This document shows positions 1-10,414 of a stretch of 64,000 nt of DNA, in pieces. The notes below the pieces were generated by a model, which worked only from the letters and a program-made list of their open reading frames with translations, was not told the DNA's origin and ran no database searches. The DNA is from Acinetobacter lanii (GTDB lineage: Bacteria; Pseudomonadota; Gammaproteobacteria; Pseudomonadales; Moraxellaceae). The position numbers and the translations under genes are program-made. Position 1 is the stretch's first letter, and every line of letters starts with the position of its first letter. The stretch is taken from positions 2,914,001 through 2,978,000 of the forward strand of contig NZ_CP049916.1 in assembly GCF_011578285.1 (NCBI RefSeq). The letters are read 5' to 3'.

Positions 1-196
1 TGGGGATATTGCAAATCCAAAATATAAAATCTTGATTGAACCTGCATTAGACAATATGCCAAGTGATGATGAATTGGCAGATGCAACGCGTGTGAATAAG
101 ATTATTGAGAATCAGCTTCGCATCGCACCGACCCAATATATGTGGTTCCACCGTCGCTTTAAAACTCGCCCTGAAGGCTATGATAAGATTTATTAA
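1..196 (+). CDS. C-terminus of an LpxL/HtrB-type lipid A acyltransferase (partial)
   Basis: The open frame enters from the left edge (codons start at base 2) and stops with TAA at 194-196, giving 64 residues. The end, with QYMWFHRRFKTRPEG just before the stop, resembles the conserved tail of Kdo-dependent lauroyl/myristoyl acyltransferases, which add secondary acyl chains to lipid A at the inner membrane. The catalytic HX4D motif lies outside the window, so LpxL and LpxM cannot be told apart. A weak hairpin with T-run near 225-250 may end the transcript. Confidence 0.6.
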   Translation, partial: GDIANPKYKILIEPALDNMPSDDELADATRVNKIIENQLRIAPTQYMWFHRRFKTRPEGYDKIY

Positions 197-398
197 GCGC
201 TCAATCTGAAAAACAATGATCATAAGAAAGGGCTGAATAGTCCTTTTTTATGGTGATGAAATTGAGATCGGATAAATGCTAAATCGCTGACTATATCTGG
301 CAAAGATGCATTGTTCGCTATTGAAAATGAAACATCAAAATCGGCAGTTTTGTCCTGTATCCTTCAGCGCATTGAACAGATAAACATGCAGATAATAT

Positions 399-435
399 TA
401 AGCCCGAGTTTTACATCCTGTATAACTCGGGCTTA
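399..435. repeat. Perfect 12-bp inverted repeat
   Basis: Arms 399-410 (TAAGCCCGAGTT) and 424-435 are exact reverse complements around a 13-nt loop. No T-run follows on either strand, so a standard intrinsic terminator is unlikely. It could be an RNA hairpin or a protein-binding dyad. Confidence 0.5.
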
Positions 436-594
436 TGAGGTTGTGCTTTTCAAAATCATATTCTTGTTTTAGTGGCTTTCCGTTCCTGCATCATCTCCAT
501 GATGTCTCTATCCATCAGCGTCGTCTTCCTTAGTGGGATAATTCCGTTCCCATTCCATGTGCCGATGAATAGATATTAAGCAAAACTAGATAAG

Positions 595-619
595 TAAAAT
601 AGCCGTTGTTGACGGCTAT
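595..619 (-). terminator. Probable terminator of the EEP-family gene
   Basis: Read on the minus strand, arms ATAGCCGT/ACGGCTAT enclose a 5-nt loop and are followed by TTTTA. It lies about 85 nt beyond the stop of the minus-strand gene. Confidence 0.45.
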
Positions 620-704
620 CTTTGTAAGCCATAGCTTACATATAAGTTTAGCTAAATTTGTGAAATAGCCTATTATTCATCCATTAAAATGAGTCTCATA
701 GCAC

Positions 705-1814
705 TTATTTATAATCTTGAGCAATTTCATCGGTCACGATTTTTTCTTCTTTTTCAGCCTTTTCAATGCCCTCTTGAATCGCTTCTTGGGCCTCTTGTTC
801 ATCGGCATCGGTTTGTTCAAGTTCTTGTTGCACCCGCTCAAACTCTCGACCGGTTTGTAATACCACATACACCGGAAAATGGTCTGAACCGACATGCGGT
901 AATCGCTCCATTTTCACTAAAGCAAAATCGGTACTGTGAAACACATGATCGAGTGACCAGCGTAGTAAAGGATAATCGGCATGAAACGTATTGACATAGT
1001 GCCGTCCTACACGCGGGTCGAGCAAACCACTAATACGTTGGAACAGTCGTGTCGTACGTGACCATGCCACATCATTGAGATCTCCCATCACAATGCAGCT
1101 TTCATCCAAATCTTTAATCTGATCGCCAACAATCAGTAATTCTGCATCACGCAAAGTGGAGTCTTTGGCTTCGGTTGGACTTGGGGGCTTTGGATGTAAA
1201 CAATACAACTGAACCTGATGACCTGAACGCAAGGTCACCGTGGTATGAATTGACGGGATTTCATCACTCAAAATAAATTTGACTTCAGTATCACTCAACT
1301 CAAGTTTGCTATACAGATGCATGCCATACAGATTGTCTAAAGGCACAGGCACACGGTAGGGATAATCCGCCTCAATCACTGCCAATTGATTCTGCCAGTT
1401 TTGATCGGTTTCAAGGGTCAAAACCAAATCAGGTTGATGCTTTTCAATCTGTTCAATCAGTAAATGATATTTGTCATTCGGGGTCAGCACGTTCGATACA
1501 ATCAAAGAAATTTGTTTACTTTCATCCAACTGATCCTCTGTGACTTGCTTGACCTGTTTTTTCCAAATCAGGGTATACGGTAAAACCATTTTAAGCTGAT
1601 AGGCCAGCGCTGCGATCAATAAGGCTAAAATGATCTCACGTGCAAGCGTCCATTCACTGGGCCAAAACAATAAACCGATTAAAGCCACTGCACCCAAAAA
1701 TAAGAATTGTAGTCGTGGAAAATCTGCGCCTCGAAACCACCATTCATCTCTAGGAATCAGTGACCAGAAGCTCAGCCAAATGACAACGCCTGCCAATATT
1801 TCCACCCAAATCAT
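705..1814 (-). CDS. Endonuclease/exonuclease/phosphatase (EEP) family membrane-anchored protein
   Basis: A 369-residue protein with hydrophobic N-terminal segments (about residues 4-20 and 37-66), then a soluble EEP domain. The EEP signatures are visible: GDLND in the second half (metal and phosphate site) and SDHFPV near residue 310 (the SDH catalytic motif). EEP enzymes cut phosphodiester or phosphomonoester bonds using Mg2+. The anchor suggests the catalytic domain sits at the membrane, probably in the periplasm. The C-terminal 40 residues are Glu/Gln-rich and likely form a helix. The gene stands alone, convergent with the upstream acyltransferase and divergent from asd. The substrate cannot be deduced. 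Confidence 0.8.
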   Translation of the reverse strand: MIWVEILAGVVIWLSFWSLIPRDEWWFRGADFPRLQFLFLGAVALIGLLFWPSEWTLAREIILALLIAALAYQLKMVLPYTLIWKKQVKQVTEDQLDESKQISLIVSNVLTPNDKYHLLIEQIEKHQPDLVLTLETDQNWQNQLAVIEADYPYRVPVPLDNLYGMHLYSKLELSDTEVKFILSDEIPSIHTTVTLRSGHQVQLYCLHPKPPSPTEAKDSTLRDAELLIVGDQIKDLDESCIVMGDLNDVAWSRTTRLFQRISGLLDPRVGRHYVNTFHADYPLLRWSLDHVFHSTDFALVKMERLPHVGSDHFPVYVVLQTGREFERVQQELEQTDADEQEAQEAIQEGIEKAEKEEKIVTDEIAQDYK

Positions 1815-1934
1815 TGTTTTCTTCTCACTTGTATCTTTTTAATTTTTTTAGATTTAAAAAAACTTTATCAATTTTGTATGTATCATAAACAAGATATTCC
1901 GCTCAAGAATATTGATGTTTTCATTGTGTAGCTC

Positions 1935-1962
1935 TTGCAGTTGTACCTTCTTTTGATACACT
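1935..1962 (+). promoter_or_regulatory. Putative sigma-70 promoter of asd
   Basis: TTGCAG (1935-1940), 16-bp spacer, TACACT (1957-1962). Transcription would start near 1969, leaving about 35 nt before the ATG at 2004. This agrees with the chosen asd start and argues against the longer frame that begins inside the -35 box. Confidence 0.5.
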
Positions 1963-2003
1963 CGAAGCCCCTATTAATTTTTAACGCACCGAGGCAAAGT
2001 GAC

Positions 2004-3122
2004 ATGAAAGTAGGTCTGGTCGGTTGGCGCGGGATGGTTGGTTCCGTCCTTATGCAACGTATGGTTGAAGAGAATGATTTTGCTCATTTTGAGCCATTCT
2101 ATTTTTCTACCAGTAATGCAGGTGGTGAAGCACCTGCGTTTGGCGGTAAGACCGCCCCAGCACTTATGGATGCATCAGACATTAATAGTCTGAAGCAGAT
2201 GGATGTCATTATTACCTGCCAAGGTGGCGACTACACTTCTGAGGTTTTCCCTAAACTGAAAGCTGAAGGTTGGAATGGTTACTGGATCGATGCTGCATCT
2301 ACCCTACGTATGGATGATGAAGCGATTATCGTACTTGATCCAGTCAACATGAACGTGATCAAAGACGGTTTAGTGAAAGGCACCAAAACTTTTGTTGGTG
2401 GTAACTGTACCGTTTCATTGATGTTGATGGGCTTAGGTTCTCTATTCCAAAACAACTTGGTGGAATGGGCAACGTCTATGACCTATCAAGCAGCATCAGG
2501 TGCTGGCGCGCAAAATATGCGTGAATTGATTACAGGTATGGGTTACTTATACAACAACACCAAAGATTTATTGGATGATCCTAAATCTCCAATTTTAGAC
2601 ATTGACTCTAAAATTGCAGCCCTACAACGTGGCGAAGGTTTCCCATCGGCAAACTTCGGTGTGCCTTTAGCAGGCTCCCTGATTCCATATATCGACAAAC
2701 AGCTTGAAAGCGGTCAATCAAAAGAAGAATGGAAAGGTCAAGTTGAAACCAACAAGATCTTAGGCAATCAACAAATCGTACCAATTGATGGTCATTGTGT
2801 TCGTATTGGTGCAATGCGTTGCCACTCTCAAGCGATCACCTTGAAACTGAAAAAAGATGTACCATTGAAAGAAATTGAAGACATGATTCGTCAATCGAGC
2901 CAATGGGCAAAAGTGGTGCCAAATACCCGTGAAGCGTCTATGACAGACCTTACGCCTGTTGCAGTAACAGGTACGCTCACAGTTCCTGTCGGTCGTTTAC
3001 GCAAAATGAACATGGGTAAAGAATACCTTGGTGCATTTACGGTGGGTGACCAACTTCTTTGGGGTGCAGCGGAGCCTTTACGTCGTATGTTACGTATCCT
3101 CATTGACTATAAAAACGCATAA
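2004..3122 (+). CDS. asd: Aspartate-semialdehyde dehydrogenase
   Basis: Reduces aspartyl-4-phosphate to aspartate-semialdehyde with NADPH, the branch point to lysine/diaminopimelate, threonine and methionine. The 372 residues match the usual proteobacterial length. The N-terminus has the Rossmann motif GWRGMVGS. The catalytic cysteine is Cys135 in GGNCTVSLM, and a second active-site segment (GAMRCHSQA) lies near residue 275. The frame is open upstream to 1935. The ATG at 2004 is preferred because it has GAGG 10 nt upstream, matches the family start [10 protein letters not shown], and lies downstream of the promoter. A strong terminator follows, so the gene appears monocistronic. Confidence 0.97.
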   Translation: MKVGLVGWRGMVGSVLMQRMVEENDFAHFEPFYFSTSNAGGEAPAFGGKTAPALMDASDINSLKQMDVIITCQGGDYTSEVFPKLKAEGWNGYWIDAASTLRMDDEAIIVLDPVNMNVIKDGLVKGTKTFVGGNCTVSLMLMGLGSLFQNNLVEWATSMTYQAASGAGAQNMRELITGMGYLYNNTKDLLDDPKSPILDIDSKIAALQRGEGFPSANFGVPLAGSLIPYIDKQLESGQSKEEWKGQVETNKILGNQQIVPIDGHCVRIGAMRCHSQAITLKLKKDVPLKEIEDMIRQSSQWAKVVPNTREASMTDLTPVAVTGTLTVPVGRLRKMNMGKEYLGAFTVGDQLLWGAAEPLRRMLRILIDYKNA

Positions 3123-3148
3123 TTTTTAGGGACTTTTCTCTAAAATAG

Positions 3149-3180
3149 AAAAGCCGATCAGATTTGATCGGCTTTTTTTT
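3149..3180 (+). terminator. Intrinsic terminator of asd
   Basis: Perfect 10-bp arms AAGCCGATCA (3151-3160) and TGATCGGCTT (3165-3174), followed by a run of eight T. Confidence 0.9.
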
Positions 3181-3268
3181 GTAACTCGAATGTTAAGGTT
3201 TTACATTCCCAATACAACTCGCTATTGTATGCATATTGCCCTGAATCCTGTCAGAACAATGGATCGAG

Positions 3269-4840
<1,572 letters not shown>

Positions 4841-4860
4841 TTTAAGTTGAAGGAATAAAT

Positions 4861-4878
4861 TTCATTGATTTCAATGAA
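4861..4878 (+). promoter_or_regulatory. Hairpin before the second FimV ORF, overlapping its Shine-Dalgarno
   Basis: Perfect 8-bp arms TTCATTGA/TCAATGAA around TT, directly abutting and partly including the AAGGGG ribosome binding site of the ORF starting at 4890. It could couple translation of the two halves. Confidence 0.4.
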
Positions 4879-4889
4879 GGGGTAAATAT

Positions 4890-6260
4890 ATGTGGTATGT
4901 CATTCCTTTTGTGATCTTGCTTGTGGTGCTTCTCATTCTGAAAAAGCGTGAAAGTGCCAACAATGATCAAGGTTCAGAAAAATCTAAAAAAACAAATCTT
5001 AAAAAATCCAATAAAAAAACTCCATCACGTACAGGACGATCTACAACATCATCCAGCGCATCTGCTGCTCCTTCAACAACAGCGGCATCGACGGTAAAAA
5101 GCCTTGATCCTGAATTAAAAACCAGCATTGAAAGTCTGATTCAGGCGGAAAATTATTTTTCTGCTGAAGCGAAAATTAATCAGGCATTGAATCAAGACAA
5201 CAGTCAACATGAGCTGTATCTGTATTTACTCGATATTCATTTGGCACAAAAAGATGAGTTTGCCATTAAGCAACTGATCAATTATTTGCGCTCTTTGGGC
5301 TTACATGACATTGCTGATCAAGCCGACCAGAAGCATCGTCAAAGCCTAACTCCAAGCCAAGAGTCGCATGTTGCCCAATCATTAACTGCTTCAACTGTTG
5401 CATCAAGCCATATAGCGAAAACTGCGCCTGCTGATCGTCACGCGGCATTTGATGAACTGATGGATCTGAATACCAGTAGCAGTTCTTTTGATCAGCTTAA
5501 ACAAGAGCCTACAGCCGCATTGCGTGAAACACCGGTAGTTACACCGCTGGTTGAAAACAAAGACTACGATGCAATTGAATATACCCCTGAGAAAAAACCT
5601 GCACCATCGGTGGAACAAGCTCAAGCCTTAGATTTCAATCTGAATACTGGAACTTCAGCAGAATCTGTTGCACTCAGTGAGCCTACTGCTCAAGCTGTTG
5701 ATGTTGAAGTTCGCCAAGCGCCTGCGCAAGAGATCCAAGATCTTGAATTTAGTTTCACACCGAAGTCAGAACCAGCGCCATCATCCACTGCACACTTAAG
5801 CGAAGATTTTGTTTTCAATGAAAAGCCCGCTTCAACAGCAGCGGATACGGTTGAAAATGAATTCAAACTTGATTTTGATTTACCTAAAGTTTCAGAACCA
5901 AAGCCAGAGCCTGAACCAGTGGCTTTAGACCCTGTGCCAGAGTTTACTTTTAGCTTAGACACACCTATCTCTGCTGATCCGCAAATTTTAGCGTTTGAAA
6001 CTCCAGCTTTTGATACATCTTCACAGGCTGCTCCACTTAGTGAAACATCAGAACTGGCGCATTCAGATGACCCATTGGCACAATCTTTCCCTGAATTATT
6101 ACAAGTCAATGAAATTCAATTGAATCTAGATTTAGCGAAAAAATATATTGAATTGGGTGCATATGAATCTGCACGTCAATTGCTAAGTCAAAATGAAGCC
6201 GAGTATTCATCAGAACAACGCGATATTTCACAAAAATTACTAAATCAAATCGCTTCTTAA
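4890..6260 (+). CDS. FimV C-terminal half: membrane helix plus cytoplasmic TPR/FimV-C domain
   Basis: A 456-residue protein that opens with one transmembrane helix (WYVIPFVILLVVLLIL, residues 2-17) and a Lys/Ser-rich stretch. A short helical repeat segment follows (about 70-130, TPR-like), then a long acidic Pro/Ala/Glu-rich region. The C-terminus (LDLAKKYIELGAYESARQLL, about 410-430) matches the FimV C-terminal domain, which recruits cytoplasmic partners. It follows the LysM half by 49 nt with its own AAGGGG ribosome binding site, so the pair looks like a genuine gene split, with the two products forming one landmark complex. I cannot exclude that the split is normal for the genus. Confidence 0.75.
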   Translation: MWYVIPFVILLVVLLILKKRESANNDQGSEKSKKTNLKKSNKKTPSRTGRSTTSSSASAAPSTTAASTVKSLDPELKTSIESLIQAENYFSAEAKINQALNQDNSQHELYLYLLDIHLAQKDEFAIKQLINYLRSLGLHDIADQADQKHRQSLTPSQESHVAQSLTASTVASSHIAKTAPADRHAAFDELMDLNTSSSSFDQLKQEPTAALRETPVVTPLVENKDYDAIEYTPEKKPAPSVEQAQALDFNLNTGTSAESVALSEPTAQAVDVEVRQAPAQEIQDLEFSFTPKSEPAPSSTAHLSEDFVFNEKPASTAADTVENEFKLDFDLPKVSEPKPEPEPVALDPVPEFTFSLDTPISADPQILAFETPAFDTSSQAAPLSETSELAHSDDPLAQSFPELLQVNEIQLNLDLAKKYIELGAYESARQLLSQNEAEYSSEQRDISQKLLNQIAS

Positions 6261-6280
6261 GCAAAATGGTTCTAACATAA

Positions 6281-6306
6281 AGCAGTCATCATTGGCTGCT
6301 TTTTTA
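6281..6306 (+). terminator. Intrinsic terminator after the FimV locus
   Basis: AGCAGTC...GGCTGCT (one G-T pair) followed by six T. It ends two bases before the ATG of the next gene. Confidence 0.6.
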
Positions 6307-6308
6307 TT

Positions 6309-7283
6309 ATGAAAAAAATCGCATTAATCTATATGGGTGGCACTTTTGGCTGTGTCGGTGAACCGCTCAGCCCCATGCCTGAACAAGAATTCATTCCTCA
6401 ACTTAAAAAAATACTACCTTTACATTTAGAGATTGAGTGTTTTACTGCACCGAGTGTTAAAGACAGCAGTGCTTGTACCGCAAGCGATTGGTTGCTGTTG
6501 GTACAATTGATTCAAAAGTTACAATTGGAACAGTATCAGCACTTTGTGATTGTGCATGGCACCGACACCTTAAGCTATGCTGCGGCCACTTTAGCTCAGT
6601 TTTTACAACATTCTTGCCATGTCATTCTGACAGGCAGTCAATATCCGCTACTGACTGCGACAGGCACTGAAGTTCGTGGCTTTAGCGATGCCTTAGACAA
6701 TTTAAATACGGCACTTGAGCATGTGATCAAAGTCCCTGCTGGGGTCTATGTCAGTTTTTATCATCAAGTGATGCATGCGTGTACGGTCAATAAAATCCAT
6801 AGCACTGCCTTAGATGCATTTCGTGGATTAAAATACGACCAAGAATTACAACAGATTGAACAAGCTCAGTTTGTGATTCAAGATCAGCATATTGAGCGGA
6901 TCCAAAGTTTAAACATCATCAATTGGAGTATGCTGCCGATTGAAAAAAAGCGACTTGAGGAAAATTTAAAAACACTGCAACACCATCCGCCACACTTTTT
7001 AATTTTACAGGGCTATGGCACGGGCAACCTTGCCGTCAATGCTGGCATGCTTGAACAATTCAAAGCGCTGCAAGCTTTAGGTTGTGTGGTAGTTTTAGAC
7101 ACGCAAGTACTGTTTGGCGGTATGGATCAACGTTATGCCATTAGTCAATGGGTAAGAGATGCGCAAATTATATTGAACGATACCCATAGCCATGCTGAAC
7201 TTTATGCCAAAATTTTGAAAATCTATTTACAATACCCGAATTCTGATCAATGGCGCGACCGTTGGTATCCCCCAGTAACATGA
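6309..7283 (+). CDS. Asparaginase-family amidohydrolase
   Basis: A 324-residue protein of the L-asparaginase/glutaminase fold, which hydrolyses asparagine (or glutamine) to the acid plus ammonia. The first catalytic threonine is in IYMGGTFG (residues 7-14). The second motif HGTDTLSY (near residue 81) supplies the Thr-Asp pair. There is no signal peptide, so it is probably a cytoplasmic type I-like enzyme. The ATG directly follows the T-run of the upstream terminator and no Shine-Dalgarno is visible, so the mRNA may be almost leaderless. The neighbour truA starts 21 nt downstream and is probably co-transcribed. In related Pseudomonas genomes truA sits close to fimV, so this gene may be an insertion; I could not check. 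Confidence 0.85.
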   Translation: MKKIALIYMGGTFGCVGEPLSPMPEQEFIPQLKKILPLHLEIECFTAPSVKDSSACTASDWLLLVQLIQKLQLEQYQHFVIVHGTDTLSYAAATLAQFLQHSCHVILTGSQYPLLTATGTEVRGFSDALDNLNTALEHVIKVPAGVYVSFYHQVMHACTVNKIHSTALDAFRGLKYDQELQQIEQAQFVIQDQHIERIQSLNIINWSMLPIEKKRLEENLKTLQHHPPHFLILQGYGTGNLAVNAGMLEQFKALQALGCVVVLDTQVLFGGMDQRYAISQWVRDAQIILNDTHSHAELYAKILKIYLQYPNSDQWRDRWYPPVT

Positions 7284-7304
7284 TCATTCAAAATAGAGGT
7301 GTGT

Positions 7305-8102
7305 ATGCAGCGTTTTGCGGTTGGGATTGAGTTTAGTGGTGCACATTATAGAGGATGGCAGACCCAACAACCGGGTGTGATCACTGTGCAAGAAACCATT
7401 GAAGCGGTACTCAGCAAAATCGCAAATGAACCGATCATGTTACATGGCGCAGGTCGTACCGATGCGGGCGTACATGCGACCAACATGGTGGCGCATTTTG
7501 ACACTACAGCAGTGCGTAAAATTGACGGTTGGTTATTGGGCTCAAACAGCCAACTACCGAAAGATATCTCGATCCAATGGATTAAAGCCATGGATTCCGA
7601 TTTCCACGCCCGCTTTAAAGCCCAAGCACGCCGCTATCGTTATGTGGTGTATAACCATCCGAGTCGCCCTGCACTACTACATAAGCAAGTCACGCATATC
7701 TATAATCCACTTGATGTGGAGAAAATGATCTTGGCGGCAAAGAAATTCGAAGGTACGCATAACTTTGAAAGTTTCCGTGCGGCTGCCTGCCAATCCAATC
7801 AACCCGTTCGTCATGTCAAGCACTGCCGTTTAATCCGACATGGGGCTTATTTGGTGCTCGATATCCAAGCGGATGGCTTCTTGCACCATATGGTGCGTAA
7901 CATCATGGGCTGTTTATTGGAAATTGGGCAAGGCATGTATGAAGTCGATCATATTGATGCCATATTTGCTGCTGAAGACCGCAAAGCGGCTGGTGTGACT
8001 GCACCACCGGATGGACTCTACTTTATTCATGCGGACTATCCTGAGCAGTATCAGTTACCGAAAGTCAATTTAGGTCCACATTGGCTGAATATGCCTGAAT
8101 AA
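7305..8102 (+). CDS. truA: tRNA pseudouridine(38-40) synthase TruA
   Basis: Isomerises U38-U40 in the anticodon arm of many tRNAs. The protein has 265 residues. The catalytic aspartate is Asp53 in the family signature GRTDAGVHA. The C-terminal half keeps the conserved segment around FLHHMVRNIMG. I chose ATG 7305 over GTG 7299 because GAGGT at 7296-7300 is correctly spaced for it and MQRFAVGIEFSG is the usual start. It probably shares a transcript with the asparaginase gene. A hairpin-rich repeat separates it from the convergent AraC gene. Confidence 0.97.
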   Translation: MQRFAVGIEFSGAHYRGWQTQQPGVITVQETIEAVLSKIANEPIMLHGAGRTDAGVHATNMVAHFDTTAVRKIDGWLLGSNSQLPKDISIQWIKAMDSDFHARFKAQARRYRYVVYNHPSRPALLHKQVTHIYNPLDVEKMILAAKKFEGTHNFESFRAAACQSNQPVRHVKHCRLIRHGAYLVLDIQADGFLHHMVRNIMGCLLEIGQGMYEVDHIDAIFAAEDRKAAGVTAPPDGLYFIHADYPEQYQLPKVNLGPHWLNMPE

Positions 8103-8106
8103 TGTA

Positions 8107-8212
8107 ATCCCTCCCATCCTCCTCTCTTTTAAAAGGGAGGCGTTTTAAAAACCCCCTTTTTTTAAGATTGGGACTCCCCTCCTTTAGTAAAGGAGGGGTT
8201 GGGGGAAGATTT
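8107..8212. repeat. GC-skewed intergenic hairpin repeat, copy 1
   Basis: Contains a near-perfect hairpin CCTCTCTTTT/AAAAGGGAGG (8121-8140) and a perfect one with arms CCCCTCCTTTA (8176-8186) and TAAAGGAGGGG (8188-8198) around a single base. Pyrimidine-rich then purine-rich runs resemble two other intergenic stretches in this window (12926-13010, 42287-42439). Lying between convergent genes, it could act as a bidirectional transcript end. Confidence 0.6.
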
Positions 8213-8219
8213 ATATCGT

Positions 8220-9227
8220 CTAACGCTGTTTACGCTTGCGATATTCCACCGGCGTTTCATTGGTCCAGCGTTTAAAGGCGCGGTAAAAGGTACTCGGCTC
8301 AGAGAATCCGGTTAAATACACAATCCGTTCAACGCTCTCATTGGTATTGGCCAACAGTTTCTTCGCCAAGCGACAACGATAATCGGAGAGGATTTGTTGA
8401 AAACTGGTGTTGGCCTCAGAAAGCTGCGTTCGCAGACGTCGTGGGGTAATGTTCAGTTGTGCTGCGACGGTTTCTAGCGTGGTTTCACCACTTTCTAAGG
8501 TTGAACCAATGGCTCGGCGAACCTCGCCCACCAAATCATAACGCGCCAATTCCTGTAATTTTTCAATCGCCAATTGTTCATGCAATTGTAGTAATTCTGG
8601 TTCAGCTTGCCAAAGTGGATAATCTAAAATCGCAGGGTCAAAATACAAACGGGTTTCTTTTTGACCTAAGCTCACTGGACATTCATAGACACGGAAATAT
8701 TCGTCATCCGCTGCACCTTCAGCAAAGTTAAAGTCGATATAAATCGGCTCAAAACGCCCTTCGGTGATAAATTTAAAGAACCTTAAAATACCGGATAACG
8801 CACATTCAGAAAAATGACGATTGACCAAACTGTCTGCCCACGGTTGCACCCCGTTGGTTAAGTAGCAACGATCATCCTCAATCACCAATTTGGCATGAAA
8901 GGCATCACTGATCAGACGTTGATACGCCAAGGCACGTTTAAGCCCTTCACCGAAGTTTTCCGAGGAAATAAATAAATGCTCAATCACCTGTCCACGGTAC
9001 AGCGGTAGATGTTCACCCAGGTGTAAACCAATGTCTGGGTCTTTACTGACTTCTTCTGCTGCCACCCAAAATGCGTATTGTGCACCCAAAGGCGTACGTG
9101 CATTTTGATCAACTTGATTTAATGCCACACCTGCTTTTGTTAATATTTCTTCTGTTGGCAATCCAGCACGGCGGATCGCTTGATAGCCTAGACGGAGAAC
9201 CACTGAAGCATCAGTTAGCTGACTCAC
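8220..9227 (-). CDS. AraC-family transcriptional regulator (arabinose-binding-domain type)
   Basis: A 335-residue protein. Residues 1 to about 200 resemble the Arabinose_bd-type N-terminal domain found in OruR/ArgR-like regulators. Residues about 235-333 form the AraC double helix-turn-helix, with the signature IVYLTGFSEPSTFYRAFKRW and the closing PVEYRKRK. Such proteins usually activate a neighbouring catabolic or virulence gene on binding an effector. Here the neighbours are truA (convergent) and infA (divergent), neither an obvious target. The regulated gene is unknown. Confidence 0.85.
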   Translation of the reverse strand: MSQLTDASVVLRLGYQAIRRAGLPTEEILTKAGVALNQVDQNARTPLGAQYAFWVAAEEVSKDPDIGLHLGEHLPLYRGQVIEHLFISSENFGEGLKRALAYQRLISDAFHAKLVIEDDRCYLTNGVQPWADSLVNRHFSECALSGILRFFKFITEGRFEPIYIDFNFAEGAADDEYFRVYECPVSLGQKETRLYFDPAILDYPLWQAEPELLQLHEQLAIEKLQELARYDLVGEVRRAIGSTLESGETTLETVAAQLNITPRRLRTQLSEANTSFQQILSDYRCRLAKKLLANTNESVERIVYLTGFSEPSTFYRAFKRWTNETPVEYRKRKQR

Positions 9228-9393
9228 ACAGCACCCTTCCTTGTATGTTATTAATATTTACTTAAAACTTTTAATTTAGATTACAGTCGATTGACCGAAC
9301 TGACAACATAGTTAAGCATATTTTTGTTTAATTATATTATTTGTTTGTTCGTCTATTTTGACTACAGATACATTGCTGAAAACGCGTTTAACC

Positions 9394-9422
9394 TTGTATT
9401 TTTCCAAAATTTTGCCTATAAT
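9394..9422 (+). promoter_or_regulatory. Sigma-70 promoter of infA
   Basis: TTGTAT (9394-9399), 17-bp spacer, consensus TATAAT (9417-9422), about 35 nt before the infA start codon. Confidence 0.75.
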
Positions 9423-9456
9423 TTGCGCCTTTCCAATTTGATCTATCAGGTAGGCT

Positions 9457-9678
9457 ATGGCCAATAAAGAGGAACTTATCGAGTTCGAAGGCGTTGTCAC
9501 CGAAACGCTTCCTAATACTATGTTCCGTGTACGTTTAGAAAACGGTCACGAAGTAATTGCACACATTTCTGGTAAAATGCGTAAACACTATATCCGTATT
9601 TTGACTGGCGACAGTGTCAAAGTAGAAATGACACCTTACGATTTGTCTAAGGGTCGCATTACTTACCGTGCACGCTAA
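9457..9678 (+). CDS. infA: Translation initiation factor IF-1
   Basis: A 73-residue single OB-fold protein that binds the 30S A site with IF-2 and IF-3. The sequence is typical, with [32 protein letters not shown] and the terminal GRITYRAR. An AGG-type ribosome binding site (AGGTAGG) lies just upstream, the promoter is near-consensus and a strong terminator follows. It is therefore a compact single-gene unit. Confidence 0.98.
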   Translation: MANKEELIEFEGVVTETLPNTMFRVRLENGHEVIAHISGKMRKHYIRILTGDSVKVEMTPYDLSKGRITYRAR

Positions 9679-9690
9679 GTGTTAGTAAGC

Positions 9691-9717
9691 AAAAAGCCAC
9701 ATTAAGTGGCTTTTTTT
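9691..9717 (+). terminator. Intrinsic terminator of infA
   Basis: Arms AAAAGCCAC (9692-9700) and GTGGCTTTT (9706-9714) around a 5-nt loop, with a run of seven T. Confidence 0.9.
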
Positions 9718-9728
9718 ATATTGATTAA

Positions 9729-10098
9729 TTATTTTAAACGATTGGTTTTACAGCCAACGGTATTACATTCACGCAAACGCTTTCTTAACCATGAGTTGCG
9801 CTCTTGGGTTTTGCTCAATTGACAGCGTGTCGTAATGACCTGTCCCACATTCGACTGACTGGTACAACTCGCATCTCGCTCTCGGATCCATGCCAATTGC
9901 GACTGTTTTAACACACTCTTTTGTGAAGTATTGAGTTTCTTACGTCGTTATTGATACACCTTTTTCAGCTCATTGTCGGCATTGGCATAGACTTTATTGT
10001 CACAATGCACAGTATCATAGCTGTTGCGAGTCAGATCACAATTTTCAGCAAAGCTTAGGCTTAAAAGCATCAAACCTGCCAACAATACCCAACATCAT
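9729..10098 (-). pseudogene. Broken LprI/DUF1311-like secreted protein gene
   Basis: Read on the minus strand, a good ribosome binding site (GAGG) and ATG at 10098 start a signal-peptide-like region. Reading continuous homology requires a frame change within the first few codons. A TAA at 9950-9948 then interrupts the frame between LKKVYQ and RRKKLN. The joined product (a leader with LLAGLMLLSLSFA, then a Cys-containing stretch, KVYQ, AWIRERDASC and further Cys) looks like LprI-type lysozyme-inhibitor/DUF1311 proteins of about 120 residues. With two independent lesions I call it a pseudogene. The 61-codon open piece at 9729-9914 is only its 3' end. Confidence 0.7.
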
Positions 10099-10414
10099 TG
10101 TTTTACCTCACTTGCTGATGGCAGTATCGTGATCGTTTCATTATTGATATCAATGCATCATTCAATCAGTTTCAATAACATCTGACTAAAATGAGGTTTA
10201 AGTTTATATTCTATATAAGAATGAAACAGATCAGGTCTGATTTCGATCAAACCGACACGACATGATTTCGATTAAACCGCCTGTAAAAATGTAAGTAAAA
10301 ATATACTATTCAAATTGCTTTCATCTCAGACTCGAAGCTCTACAATATTGCCCCTCGCATTAGCATCATCAACGATGCTAAGCATTGCTCGATATAACCC
10401 AAAATCCAAGACAT
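10099..10414. other. Intergenic region without supported gene
   Basis: AT-rich. It holds a 17-bp direct repeat (10238-10254 and 10263-10279, one mismatch, TGATTTCGAT(C/T)AAACCG) offset by 25 bp. Nothing else is supported. Confidence 0.5.

Larger units (their letters stand above)
197..704. other. Intergenic region with several inverted repeats, no supported gene
   Basis: About 500 bp between convergent genes. I see no open frame with a ribosome binding site. It holds a 12-bp perfect inverted repeat (399-435), an 8-bp hairpin (599-619) and a 7-bp hairpin (623-640). The last two lie beyond the stop of the minus-strand gene. Confidence 0.5.

Noticed and set aside
435..560. Short frames on both strands in the first gap
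   Set aside because: No ribosome binding site, no family, and stops break the only suggestive stretch.
1935..2003. N-terminal extension of asd by 23 residues
   Set aside because: It starts at TTG inside the -35 box, lacks a ribosome binding site and does not match the family start.
9729..9914. 61-residue open frame as an independent gene
   Set aside because: It is the 3' piece of the broken LprI-like gene; the start is an internal GTG without a ribosome binding site.
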